Part shown: positions 24,076-31,733 of the stretch, piece by piece
How the letters are laid out: each line of letters begins with the position of its first letter
How positions within the stretch are numbered: position 1 is the first letter of the stretch
Made by a program: the position numbers and the translations under genes
NCBI GenBank assembly: GCA_018655525.1
Contig: JABIJM010000007.1
Location: forward strand, 1-64,000
Direction: 5' to 3'
DNA length: 64,000 nucleotides
From: Candidatus Woesearchaeota archaeon
GTDB lineage: Archaea; Nanobdellota; Nanobdellia; Woesearchaeales; GW2011-AR9
Notes under the pieces: generated by a model
Told to the model about the DNA's origin: nothing
What the model saw: the letters and a program-made list of their open reading frames with translations, nothing else
Databases searched by the model: none

Positions 24076-25617
24076 TTGCAAGAAATTGCCAGTTGTAAAA
24101 AACGATTTTTCGGAGGTATTTTACAAAAACATATAAACCTTGAAGAAATAAGACAACTCATGTTTGGTCATGGTCCATTAACTGAAGCGGAGCTTACTGA
24201 TGCTGCGCAAGCAGCTGAACGTGTACAAGAATGGGAAGAAAAACGTTTAGAACTTCTTAAGAAAGCTCGCGAGCAAAGGCATGCGTTAAAAAATCGTATG
24301 AACATGCAGAACATGGTTGCTGTTCACCTAACTAATTATTTTCCAAAGAATGGTGTAATTAAAACAACTGCTGATTTTGTTGTGAATCAGGATGGTGTCG
24401 ATGTTCGCTTCCCTCGGCACAGTATTCATTTTGCTCTAAATGGTCCTGTTGGAAGTCATATGATGGGAAGTTGGGATGGTCGGAAGTATGCAATCATTAT
24501 CCCTTTAAACAAAATAGCTAAACGAATTGTCACACTTAACCCAGTTGATACTTGGCTTATTGGCCAACTTTCTTTACCACGGGGATCAGTGATTATTGCT
24601 CATCAAGAAGATTTGAAAAGAAAGAACCCTGGAAACGCAAGAATTATTCCTGTTGAAGGAGACATCCACCAAGCAGTTCGCGAATTTATTAAAAAACAAG
24701 GATTACCTGTTGCAAGTATTGGTGGTTGGGGTTGGAATTTTGAGGCCGAGAATAAGGAACTAGCTTCAAGGTTAATCATGGGCGGACTTAATCCTCTTAA
24801 CGCTTTTGATGGGGGAAAATTTAATGAATTTTCTGAAAGATTAGGTTATCAAACGGGATTTCATACTCATTCCTTTTTTTCTGCAATTGAAGGACTTTTA
24901 ACCTCAATTTCTTTAATTCTTCCAAAATTTTATGATAAAAGTGAATCACAAGGGGGAAGTTCAGTTAAAGATATTGAAAATCAAATTCAAAATGCTAATG
25001 GCCTACTAGATCAGTTAAATGAATTCACTTCAAAACGTGAGAAGCAAGGATTTAGTACTTCAGAGAAAATATCTTTAGATAAAATAAAAAAATCATTGGA
25101 ACATTGCATTACTGAATTGAAACTCTATTTTCACAAAGTCCGACGTGTTGAAGACAATTTTGGAAAAAAAGTAGAACGCGTGGAAGATCTCAGTGATACT
25201 GAGAAAGAATGGTTAATACGTGAATCTTTAATTGTTAAAAAACTTAAAGATGCTATTGGTAAACATGATGAAGATGAAATAAAATCCTTAATGAAAAGGA
25301 TTGGAAGAGTCGAACGTCGTGCTTACAGAAAGTATGAACAGTTGAAAGAACGTCTTAACGAATTAAGTCATGATCCAAATTTTCCTATTGACATCGGCGA
25401 TTTACACCAAGAGTTAGATGTTTATGAAGCTTACCTAGCCAAATTCTTATCTTTTGGGTCTGGTATGATTCAAGAAGAAGCGGGTAAAGGAAATTGGGAC
25501 AAAGTTTCTCAATATATCACGCATCTTGAAGAATACTTAATTAGGGCTGAAGATATGCTTAAAACTATGCATGAAGTGTTAGAATCCAGATATAAGAAAT
25601 ATAAAGAAGAGTTTTAG
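24076..25617 (+). CDS. Protein of unknown function, 513 aa (mixed domain plus long helical tail)
   Basis: Not recognised. Residues ~75-270 look like one globular domain rich in aromatic and His residues: MVAVHLTNYFP, SIHFALNGPVGSHMMGSWDG, YAIIIPLNKI, SLPRGSVIIAHQEDL, GGWGWNFEAE. Residues ~290-510 are charged and helical. The start is uncertain: TTG at 24076 follows an in-frame stop by 9 nt; the first ATG is at 24160 (MFGHGPLTEAEL). A GGAGGT at 24112-24117 has no standard start codon at normal spacing. A TATA-like TTTATATT lies at 24016-24023. It stands alone at the edge of the recombinase region. Confidence 0.7.
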   Translation: MQEIASCKKRFFGGILQKHINLEEIRQLMFGHGPLTEAELTDAAQAAERVQEWEEKRLELLKKAREQRHALKNRMNMQNMVAVHLTNYFPKNGVIKTTADFVVNQDGVDVRFPRHSIHFALNGPVGSHMMGSWDGRKYAIIIPLNKIAKRIVTLNPVDTWLIGQLSLPRGSVIIAHQEDLKRKNPGNARIIPVEGDIHQAVREFIKKQGLPVASIGGWGWNFEAENKELASRLIMGGLNPLNAFDGGKFNEFSERLGYQTGFHTHSFFSAIEGLLTSISLILPKFYDKSESQGGSSVKDIENQIQNANGLLDQLNEFTSKREKQGFSTSEKISLDKIKKSLEHCITELKLYFHKVRRVEDNFGKKVERVEDLSDTEKEWLIRESLIVKKLKDAIGKHDEDEIKSLMKRIGRVERRAYRKYEQLKERLNELSHDPNFPIDIGDLHQELDVYEAYLAKFLSFGSGMIQEEAGKGNWDKVSQYITHLEEYLIRAEDMLKTMHEVLESRYKKYKEEF

Positions 25618-26029
25618 AAAAACCTCCATTTTTTGGTATAAATAAGCCACCCACTGCATTTGTAAACTATTTACCCCTCTCAAAAACAGGTAAACAAAAG
25701 GGGGAATATTTTACCCATAAAAAAGACTCCCCCTTAGTCATTATTTACACTTTTTTGCACCCAGTCAATTGTTTGTGCTTATTATTAGGGGATTAGTTTA
25801 ATAAAATTTGATTTTTTTCCAAAAATCACAAATTGTACAAAATAAAATAATTTTGCAACTATTTTTGAAAAACTAATCATGTAAACATTGTCGTACCATA
25901 CTCAAAATTTGTATGAATAATAGACCCCACCAAAAACGTAAATAATTCACCCCCTCTGAAATCGTTATAAAAAAAGAAAAATGGGGTCACTTATTCAAAA
26001 ATAAAAAAATGACCCCTGAAAAACTATTT
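25618..26029. other. 412-bp non-coding stretch with two terminator-like inverted repeats
   Basis: Very A+T-rich with short C-runs. AAGGGGGA (25698-25705) pairs with TCCCCCTT (25728-25735), a likely terminator region after the 24076 gene. GGGGTCA (25983-25989) pairs with TGACCCC (26010-26016), just beyond the stop of the serine recombinase and probably its terminator. An imperfect 23-bp repeat links 25662-25684 and 25938-25961 (GTAAA-TATT-ACCCC-TCT-AAA pattern). No credible gene is seen. Confidence 0.55.
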
Positions 26030-26620
26030 TTAGACCCCCTCATTTGTTTGCATAATTGTGGGGGTGGTTTGTTTAGGTACATTTTGTGCAGCTAGTTGTT
26101 GTATGGTTTTTCTTTTCTCCCATGTTGCTAAGTAACCAGTTCTCCGTCTTCTAACCTTATCTTTACTACCTTTAGGTCTACCTAATTTAATCCCTTTTTT
26201 CTGCAGATATCGTAGCTTTGCTATTGTTCTCTCTCTAATGAGTTGTCTTTCCAATTCTGCTACTGCACCCATTATCTGAAAGAAAAACATCCCTTGAGCC
26301 GATTCAGTGTCAACTTCAGGACTTAAACAGATAAACTGTACTTTTCTGTTCCTGAACTCTTCTACCAATTGGATCAAATGCTTCAAACTTCTTCCCAGTC
26401 TGTCTAATTTCAATACTAACACCATATCAAATTCATTGTTCCGGATTTTCTGCATTAAAATGTCAAGCATTGTCCGAGAAGATTTTGAACCACTTATCTT
26501 CTCTTCAAAGACAGTGTATGCCCAGTTCTCCTTCTTACACTTTTCAATTAGTACAGCTTTTTGGTGTTCTAGACTTTGGTCTTCAGTACTTACCCTACAA
26601 TATATTGCTACACGTTTCAT
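26030..26620 (-). CDS. Serine recombinase (resolvase/invertase type)
   Basis: 196 residues. The catalytic domain starts KRVAIYCRVSTEDQSLEHQ, with the nucleophilic Ser in RVST, then VLKLDRLGRSLKHL (active-site arginines) and AVAELERQLIRERT at the start of helix E. A short basic C-terminus (KLGRPKGSKDKVRRRR) replaces a full helix-turn-helix of the Hin type, so DNA binding may be reduced or modified. Small serine recombinases resolve cointegrates or invert DNA, and also drive IS607 elements. No transposase partner is present. The ATG directly abuts the stop of a 25-codon upstream frame. Confidence 0.93.
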   Translation of the reverse strand: MKRVAIYCRVSTEDQSLEHQKAVLIEKCKKENWAYTVFEEKISGSKSSRTMLDILMQKIRNNEFDMVLVLKLDRLGRSLKHLIQLVEEFRNRKVQFICLSPEVDTESAQGMFFFQIMGAVAELERQLIRERTIAKLRYLQKKGIKLGRPKGSKDKVRRRRTGYLATWEKRKTIQQLAAQNVPKQTTPTIMQTNEGV

Positions 26621-26698
26621 TTATTTACCCCCAACATCTATGACCTCTTGAGTGTCTTGGTTCAAAGGTGCAATTATTGTACGACTTATACCGGGCAT
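26621..26698 (-). CDS. Candidate 25-aa peptide upstream of the serine recombinase
   Basis: A 26-codon frame (MPGISRTIIAPLNQDTQEV, then six residues) ends in TAA immediately before the recombinase ATG, a translational-coupling layout. GAGGTT lies 6 nt before its ATG. The same phrase recurs in degraded form in the upstream repeats (SRxxI, PLN), implying that the frame, or a longer ancestor of it, was duplicated. Low-to-moderate support. Confidence 0.35.
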   Translation of the reverse strand: MPGISRTIIAPLNQDTQEVIDVGGK

Positions 26699-27000
26699 GT
26701 TTTGAACCTCGGTTCCATTAAATTCGGAGGTTTAAGCAACTGAAACTGCCAAATTTGAAACCGCGTAATTAACCATTTTTGAATTGTTTTGTGGTTCAAA
26801 GGTTCAACCATATTACAACCTATTAGCCCTTGATTTTGAAACTCGTATGCCGTAAAATTTGCCATTTTAGCCTCCCTATCCTTAATATTTGAAACTAGGT
26901 TCAAAGGTTAAATCAGATTACGACTTAGTAGAGGGGCTGTTTGAACCTCGGTTTCCGCAAATTTAGGCATTTTAACCTCTGAAACTGCAAAATTTGAAAC
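26659..27000. repeat. Three degenerate tandem repeats of ~103 bp
   Basis: Units at 26659-26762, 26793-26895 and 26898-27000. Each opens GGTTCAAAGGT, has a TTATACGACTTA-like segment, a TTTTGAACCTCGG-like segment and ends AAATTTGAAAC. Units 2 and 3 are separated by 2 bp, units 1 and 2 by 30 bp. On the minus strand the units retain related peptide frames (unit 3 MPKFAETEVQ, unit 2 MANFTAYEFQ, unit 1 SEFNGTEVQ), so they look like decayed copies of a small coding segment lying upstream of the recombinase. Confidence 0.7.
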
Positions 27001-27065
27001 TTGAGAAAAATTGCTTTTTTCAATCATTTTATTCTTTGAAGTAATGCTTTTTTCTAATGTTAAAG

Positions 27066-27100
27066 CAACCAAACCTTTTTTGGAAATTTAGGTTTGGTTG
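27066..27100 (-). terminator. Strong hairpin downstream of the tyrosine recombinase
   Basis: CAACCAAACCT (27066-27076) pairs perfectly with AGGTTTGGTTG (27090-27100), an 11-bp stem with a 13-nt loop, 33 bp after the recombinase stop. It could end transcription, although no long T-run follows on the minus strand; it could also mark an element boundary. Confidence 0.45.
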
Positions 27101-27132
27101 TTGATTTCATTATTTTTTTTGCTTATAATAAT

Positions 27133-28356
27133 TTAGAATGGTAAACTAATCCCAGGTATCTCACGTAACTTCTCCATCAACAGATGTTGCACATCTTTAT
27201 CTTTAAGAAGCGTGGTCATAAGATCATTTGATAATCCTTGTTGTGCATAAACACTTCTTTTCTTATCTTCAATTTCCATGGCTTGTTTAAGATCTAAGTA
27301 TCCACCACATTTCCGACAATGTGCACTATCAAAGGTATTAATAGAATCACAACGAGAACACACACGTGGTTTACGGATAGATTCTTTCTTATCTTCATGC
27401 TGAAGTCCATTCATTTTAAAGATGGCATTATCAACTTCTTTTCCACTCATGTGAACATACGTTGCAGGCATATCTGATCCTTGAATCCATCCGAAATATT
27501 GATTCATTTGGAACTCTGTTAAATGGTTTGCCATGAAGGTTGCACGTGAATGTCTAAATGTATGGGGATTCACTCTTTTGTTAATAGATGATCTCTTAGC
27601 AAGTTCAATCAGAATTCTTCTTACGTTTCGATAATCCATTTGTTTCAAGTGATTTCGTGAACCAATGTTAATCCATAAAGGAGAATCTTTTTGTAATTTT
27701 AATGGATGGGAATCCATCCATGTAGATAAATATGGTGTTGATGAAATCAACCTAATTTTTCTTGAACCTGTTTTTCCTTGTACTACAATAACCGTTCCGT
27801 AATCATCAAACACAACATTCTTGAATAAAAGATTTCCAATTTCTCCGATTCTTGCTCCTGATTCCCATAAAACTGATAGAAAAGCTTTATCCCTTGGATG
27901 ATAGGCTTTAGAAATCATTTTATTGACATCTTCTTCATTAAGCATATCTTCAGAAGAAGGAAGTCTCTGTTCAGATCTTTTAATTTTTGTTGGAATCCAA
28001 TCTACAATTTCAGGATACTTATTTTTTCCTTTAACTCCTTTTAATAATTTATAGAAACGACGTATCATCATTTTGTATGTTTTCTTCGTCCATGGAGAAT
28101 ATTTTGAATTCTGTTGAATATTGGCTACAAGGATTTTGATATCATTAATATCCGCTTTGTCAAAATCTTTATTTAAATTTCTTGCAAACATGGTTAAGGC
28201 ATAATAATATTTTAAAATTCTTGCCTTTGATAAATTTTCTAGAAGTAAATCATTTCCAAAGGAAAGAATAATTTCTTTGTTTCTTGCCGAAATATGCGAA
28301 TTATTGACGTTCTTTATTGAAGTTTCATACATCTTTTCAAAGTTGTGTAAGCTCAT
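27133..28356 (-). CDS. Tyrosine recombinase/integrase with C-terminal zinc finger
   Basis: 407 residues. A SAM-like N-terminal core-binding domain (residues ~20-125) precedes the catalytic domain with Arg169 (SGARIGEIGNLLF), Lys195 (VQGKTGSRK), His265-x-x-Arg268 (NPHTFRHSR) and nucleophile Tyr300 (MPATYVHMSG). A CxxC-type zinc finger follows (VCSRCDSINTFDSAHCRKCG), a feature of archaeal XerC/D-like integrases. The gene starts 78 bp from the 3' end of tRNA-Thr, whose 5' end is duplicated nearby, consistent with site-specific integration. It could alternatively be a resident dimer-resolution recombinase. Confidence 0.94.
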   Translation of the reverse strand: MSLHNFEKMYETSIKNVNNSHISARNKEIILSFGNDLLLENLSKARILKYYYALTMFARNLNKDFDKADINDIKILVANIQQNSKYSPWTKKTYKMMIRRFYKLLKGVKGKNKYPEIVDWIPTKIKRSEQRLPSSEDMLNEEDVNKMISKAYHPRDKAFLSVLWESGARIGEIGNLLFKNVVFDDYGTVIVVQGKTGSRKIRLISSTPYLSTWMDSHPLKLQKDSPLWINIGSRNHLKQMDYRNVRRILIELAKRSSINKRVNPHTFRHSRATFMANHLTEFQMNQYFGWIQGSDMPATYVHMSGKEVDNAIFKMNGLQHEDKKESIRKPRVCSRCDSINTFDSAHCRKCGGYLDLKQAMEIEDKKRSVYAQQGLSNDLMTTLLKDKDVQHLLMEKLREIPGISLPF

Positions 28357-28433
28357 GTTATATCCTCCAAGAAATAATGTTTATAAATTTTGTAGCCCTT
28401 TCTGGGGTACAGAGCTTTCCATTTAAAATAAAG

Positions 28434-28551
28434 AGCCCCAGGCGAGAGTTGAACTCGCGACCTCCTGATCTCTTAATGTGCAATGTACACACCAGAGTGA
28501 GTCTGTGCACCAAGTACAAGTCAGGTGCTATAGCCACTAAGCCACTGGGGC
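28434..28551 (-). tRNA. tRNA-Thr (anticodon TGT) with a 45-nt intron
   Basis: On the minus strand: acceptor GCCCCAG/CTGGGGC with U73, D arm GCTTAGTGGCTATAGC, anticodon stem CCTGA/TCAGG, T arm GCGAG-TTCAACT-CTCGC. The loop reads C-T-TGT-A and is then interrupted by plus positions 28470-28514; removal restores a 7-nt loop and a 73-nt tRNA. The site is the canonical 37/38 position. U73 and TGT support threonine identity. Confidence 0.93.
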
Positions 28552-28679
28552 AGCTTTTTTATTTTCCTAGTGGGATTAAGTGAAACGCAAATCTCACGCA
28601 TTATCAAATGTTGCTACATTTGTGCGAAGAGCCACTAAGCCACTGGGGCATTACTTTCATGGCAGAATACTAAGCCACT
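28532..28679. repeat. Attachment-site-like repeats of the tRNA-Thr 5' end
   Basis: A 21-bp sequence covering the acceptor/D-arm 5' part of tRNA-Thr (28532-28552, AGCCACTAAGCCACTGGGGCA on the plus strand, here quoted without its last base: AGCCACTAAGCCACTGGGGC) recurs exactly at 28630-28650. A third, 11-bp piece ACTAAGCCACT is at 28669-28679. They are spaced 98 and about 39 bp apart. A displaced tRNA fragment beside an integrase gene is the usual footprint of integrative elements. Confidence 0.7.
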
Positions 28680-28741
28680 TGGTAATATGACTCATTTCAT
28701 CATGTCATTTATTAAGTTTTTGTAAAAATAAAGAAAAAGAC

Positions 28742-29368
28742 CTATTTCTGATGGCTTGGCCATGCTTGTGAAGGGAAGAATGTCTTTGTTTCATCATATG
28801 GTAAATACCGCTTCATTTTGAACCATTGCTTAATATAATTTTGTAGTGCATATGTCTCTTGATACAATTCTTTCTTTCGTGTTTCTATAGTTTGATTATA
28901 TACTCGTTTCTTGAATAAATCTAATACATGTTTAAGAACGCCATGTTTTGCAAATTCAGCTTCATATTTTGGCTCAATAAATGAATTGATTGTCATTTCA
29001 ACTTCACCCTTATTAACCTTCATTTTTTGACCATCTTTAACAATTTCTGTGTCTCCTAATGCAATAAAATGAAAATCCATATCTAAATAATAATGTAAGT
29101 ATGGCGCATCTGGTGCAGGTTTCGTTAATCTCCACCAAACCCAAATCTCTTTAACAGGTCCAGTTACACGTTCACCATAATACGTTTCCCATGTATCTGA
29201 AGGAACTTCAGGCGTTCCTAACTCTGTATCATTCCATCCCTGTTCTTGAAACCATTCGTGTAAAGATTCATAGAATGCTTTAGCATCAAAAATATCTTTA
29301 TATTTAACTCTAATGGGATTAAATTCTGGAAATATTGCAATTTTATTTGCAATTTTATGTTTTGGCAT
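28742..29368 (-). CDS. Conserved hypothetical protein, 208 aa
   Basis: Soluble protein rich in aromatic residues, with TETYYGERVTGPVKEIWVWW-like composition in the first half, a beta-rich centre (LHYYLDMDFHFIALG) and a helical, basic C-terminus. The frame extends 34 codons further up, through the end of the next gene's 3' region, but MPKHKIANKIAIFPEF is a better start. Function unknown. Confidence 0.65.
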   Translation of the reverse strand: MPKHKIANKIAIFPEFNPIRVKYKDIFDAKAFYESLHEWFQEQGWNDTELGTPEVPSDTWETYYGERVTGPVKEIWVWWRLTKPAPDAPYLHYYLDMDFHFIALGDTEIVKDGQKMKVNKGEVEMTINSFIEPKYEAEFAKHGVLKHVLDLFKKRVYNQTIETRKKELYQETYALQNYIKQWFKMKRYLPYDETKTFFPSQAWPSHQK

Positions 29369-29402
29369 ATAAGATTGATTATTTGATTGTATATAAATTT
29401 TG

Positions 29403-29915
29403 TTAGAATTGAATTCTTTTTCTGAACCACAAATATCCAATCCACAACGTGCCAAGGCCCATATCAACAACCGCTAATTTCACAGATAATTTCAATTCTT
29501 CTAATGATCCGAAAGTTAATCCATTCAACACAGGTTGATACATATTTCCGAATGGTGAGAAATATAATTGATATGGCCAAAATAATGCCACTCCTAATAC
29601 AGAAAAATAATCTAGGAATAAATGCATCATAATCCCCGCAGCAATTGCGATTCCTATCTCTTTATGTTCTTTCGTGAAATACTTTGCAATAAAAAACACT
29701 AAAAGACCAGTAACAATGACAAACAAAAAACTATGGCTGAATGTTCTATGTAGATTCGTTCCAATAACCCAATCAATGACAAAATCAGCATCAGGAAGAA
29801 TACTTCCTAGTAAAAGAAATCCCCAGGTTACATGAGATAATTTCTTTGATTTAACTTTTTCATAAATCTTTCCAAGGATCCATGCTCCAATAAGATGTCC
29901 GAATGCGAATGTCAT
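29403..29915 (-). CDS. Membrane-bound metal-dependent hydrolase (YdjM/DUF457 family)
   Basis: 170 residues, about four hydrophobic segments. Conserved metal-ligand motifs: FGHLIGAW, GSILPDADFVIDW, LHRTFSHSF and GIMMHLFLDYFS. This His/Asp pattern defines the YdjM (LexA-regulated membrane hydrolase) family; substrates are not established. It is divergent from the YchF-like gene with 51 bp between starts. Confidence 0.9.
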   Translation of the reverse strand: MTFAFGHLIGAWILGKIYEKVKSKKLSHVTWGFLLLGSILPDADFVIDWVIGTNLHRTFSHSFLFVIVTGLLVFFIAKYFTKEHKEIGIAIAAGIMMHLFLDYFSVLGVALFWPYQLYFSPFGNMYQPVLNGLTFGSLEELKLSVKLAVVDMGLGTLWIGYLWFRKRIQF

Positions 29916-29966
29916 ACCCTCAAAACACGCACAATCTTTATATAAATACCGCTTTTCTAACGTAAT

Positions 29967-31163
29967 ATGTTAGTTGGAATAGTAGGAAAACCATCTGTTG
30001 GAAAAAGTACATTTTTTAGATCATCTTCATTAGCAGATGCAGAAATTGCAAACTATCCATTCACTACAATCAAACCAAATGAAGGTGTTGGATACGTCAA
30101 AGTAAAAGATCCAGCTTTACCATTTGGAAAATCTTCTAATCCGCGTAATGGATTCGTTCTAAAAGATTGGCGATTTGTTCCAGTTCAACTAATTGATGTT
30201 GCTGGATTAGTACCAGGAGCACATGAAGGAAAAGGAATGGGGAATCAATTCTTAGATGATCTGCGTCAAGCAGATGTATTAATTCATGTAATTGATATCT
30301 CTGGTTCAACAAACGAAAAAGGAGAATCTGTTGATCCATTATCTTACGATCCTGCAGGAGATGTCAAATTCTTGGAAGTAGAACTAGATATGTGGTATCT
30401 CCAAATATTAAAAAAAGGATGGGAAAAATTTGCACGTACAGTTGTGCAAGAAAAAGCAGCAATTCAAATTGCACTAGCAAAACAATTATCAGGATTAAAA
30501 GTAACTGAAGAACTAATTGATGAAGCGATTGTCAAATTAAGTTTAAACAAAGAAAAGCCTCATGAATGGACTGAAGAAAATCTTAAAGAACTTGCAACTT
30601 ATCTTAGAAGGAAAACAAAACCAATGGCAATTGCTTGTAATAAAATAGATGTACCAGGTGCAGATAAAAATTTCACACGATTAAAAGACATGTTTCCAGA
30701 TTATGCTTTTGTTGGTGTTAGTGCAGAATCAGAACTTGCATTACGTCAAGCAAGTAAAGCAGAATTGATTGACTACATTCCTGGAGAAAATACATTTGAA
30801 TTCAAAGATGAATCAAAATTAAATGAGAAACAAATACAAGCTTTACAATTCATAAAAGAGAATGTTCTTCAAAAATTTGGGTCAACAGGTGTACAAAATA
30901 TCTTAGATGAAGCTGTATTTGACAAATTAGGATACCTTGCAATATTTCCAGGTGGATCAAAATTAGAAGATAAAGATGGAAACACTTTACCAGATTGCTT
31001 TTTAATGCCTCCACAATCAACAGCATTAGATTTTGCATATAAATTACACACAGATTTCGGAAAGAATTTCATCCGAGCGATAGATATTCTTACAAAACGG
31101 ACTGTTGGAAAAGAACATCCATTGAAGCATGGAGACATTGTAGAAATCGTTGCAGGAAGGTAA
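29967..31163 (+). CDS. Archaeal YchF/OLA1-like translation-associated GTPase with TGS domain
   Basis: 398 residues. G1 GKPSVGKST (7-15), switch I NYPFTTIKPNEG, G3 DVAGLVPGAHEGKGMGNQFL, G4 ACNKID and a C-terminal TGS domain (HTDFGKNFIRAIDILTKRT, then HGDIVEIVAGR). This is the archaeal Obg/HflX-superfamily group with the helical insertion between G3 and G4. It is thought to act on ribosomes. A TATA-like CTTTATATAAATA is 20-35 bp upstream. A T-rich stretch after a small stem (31164-31190) probably ends transcription. Confidence 0.95.
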   Translation: MLVGIVGKPSVGKSTFFRSSSLADAEIANYPFTTIKPNEGVGYVKVKDPALPFGKSSNPRNGFVLKDWRFVPVQLIDVAGLVPGAHEGKGMGNQFLDDLRQADVLIHVIDISGSTNEKGESVDPLSYDPAGDVKFLEVELDMWYLQILKKGWEKFARTVVQEKAAIQIALAKQLSGLKVTEELIDEAIVKLSLNKEKPHEWTEENLKELATYLRRKTKPMAIACNKIDVPGADKNFTRLKDMFPDYAFVGVSAESELALRQASKAELIDYIPGENTFEFKDESKLNEKQIQALQFIKENVLQKFGSTGVQNILDEAVFDKLGYLAIFPGGSKLEDKDGNTLPDCFLMPPQSTALDFAYKLHTDFGKNFIRAIDILTKRTVGKEHPLKHGDIVEIVAGR

Positions 31164-31230
31164 GAAATAACTTCGGAATTATTTTTTATAGTTTAAGTTT
31201 TGTGTTATATTTTTGAAAAACGAAGTTTAT

Positions 31231-31605
31231 TTAGAAAAGTGAAGCAAACCAGAACCACATTTTTTGGAGAAAGTTCATTTTTACACAGCTAGATGAGCCA
31301 AATGCTTGAGGGGCATACAACCCTTCACAACATTCACGAAACATTTTAAGTTCTCCTTTTTTGGCACATGAAAGTTCTTTTTTATACTCTTCTCCACATT
31401 CTTCTATTAAAAAGCCCCCTAGTTCACACTTTTCACCATCATCAAAAATACAAAAACTCGTTTTTGGATCTTCAGTAAGCACCGCTTTATGTCCATGAAC
31501 CTCACAAAACATTTTTGCCATACGACCAGGATCTATTTGAGCAGCTACTGTGGAAGTTAATAATATAATAACAATCAGCAGAATCATAATTACCTTCTTC
31601 ATCAT
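31231..31605 (-). CDS. Exported Cys-rich DUF333-like protein, ~124 aa
   Basis: Signal peptide (MMKKVIMILLIVIILLTS) and a mature region with eight cysteines: MFCEVHGHKAVLTED, FCIFDDGEKCELGGFLIEEC resemble the DUF333 module (putative hemolysin-like), then SCAKKG and RECCEG. The longest frame begins 31 codons earlier, but MMKKVIM marks the secretion signal. Probably a disulfide-stabilised surface protein. Confidence 0.72.
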   Translation of the reverse strand: MMKKVIMILLIVIILLTSTVAAQIDPGRMAKMFCEVHGHKAVLTEDPKTSFCIFDDGEKCELGGFLIEECGEEYKKELSCAKKGELKMFRECCEGLYAPQAFGSSSCVKMNFLQKMWFWFASLF

Positions 31606-31733
31606 AGTATGATAATAATTAAATAATATATAAAGATTTTTTGATTTATTCAAACAAATATATCTGTCTTCTATACAAACCATTGTACTCCTCAACATAA
31701 ATCATTAAAAAACCTCATTCTTCCTAAACTTAA

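Noticed and set aside
26686-26904. 72-codon minus-strand frame across repeat units 1 and 2
   Set aside because: It runs through the repeat units in a frame that switches relative to the repeat consensus, so it is a chance product of the decayed repeats.
26659-27000. GGTTCAAA blocks as tRNA T-arm fragments
   Set aside because: No matching T-stem or acceptor sequence surrounds them, and the blocks belong to the repeat consensus.
28317-28583. 88-codon plus-strand frame over tRNA-Thr
   Set aside because: It is antisense to a well-formed tRNA and the integrase start.
23071-28679. Copy of the tRNA-Thr 3' end marking the far boundary of an integrated element
   Set aside because: No second copy of the T-arm/acceptor 3' sequence was found by eye between 23 and 28 kb, so no complete element is delimited.
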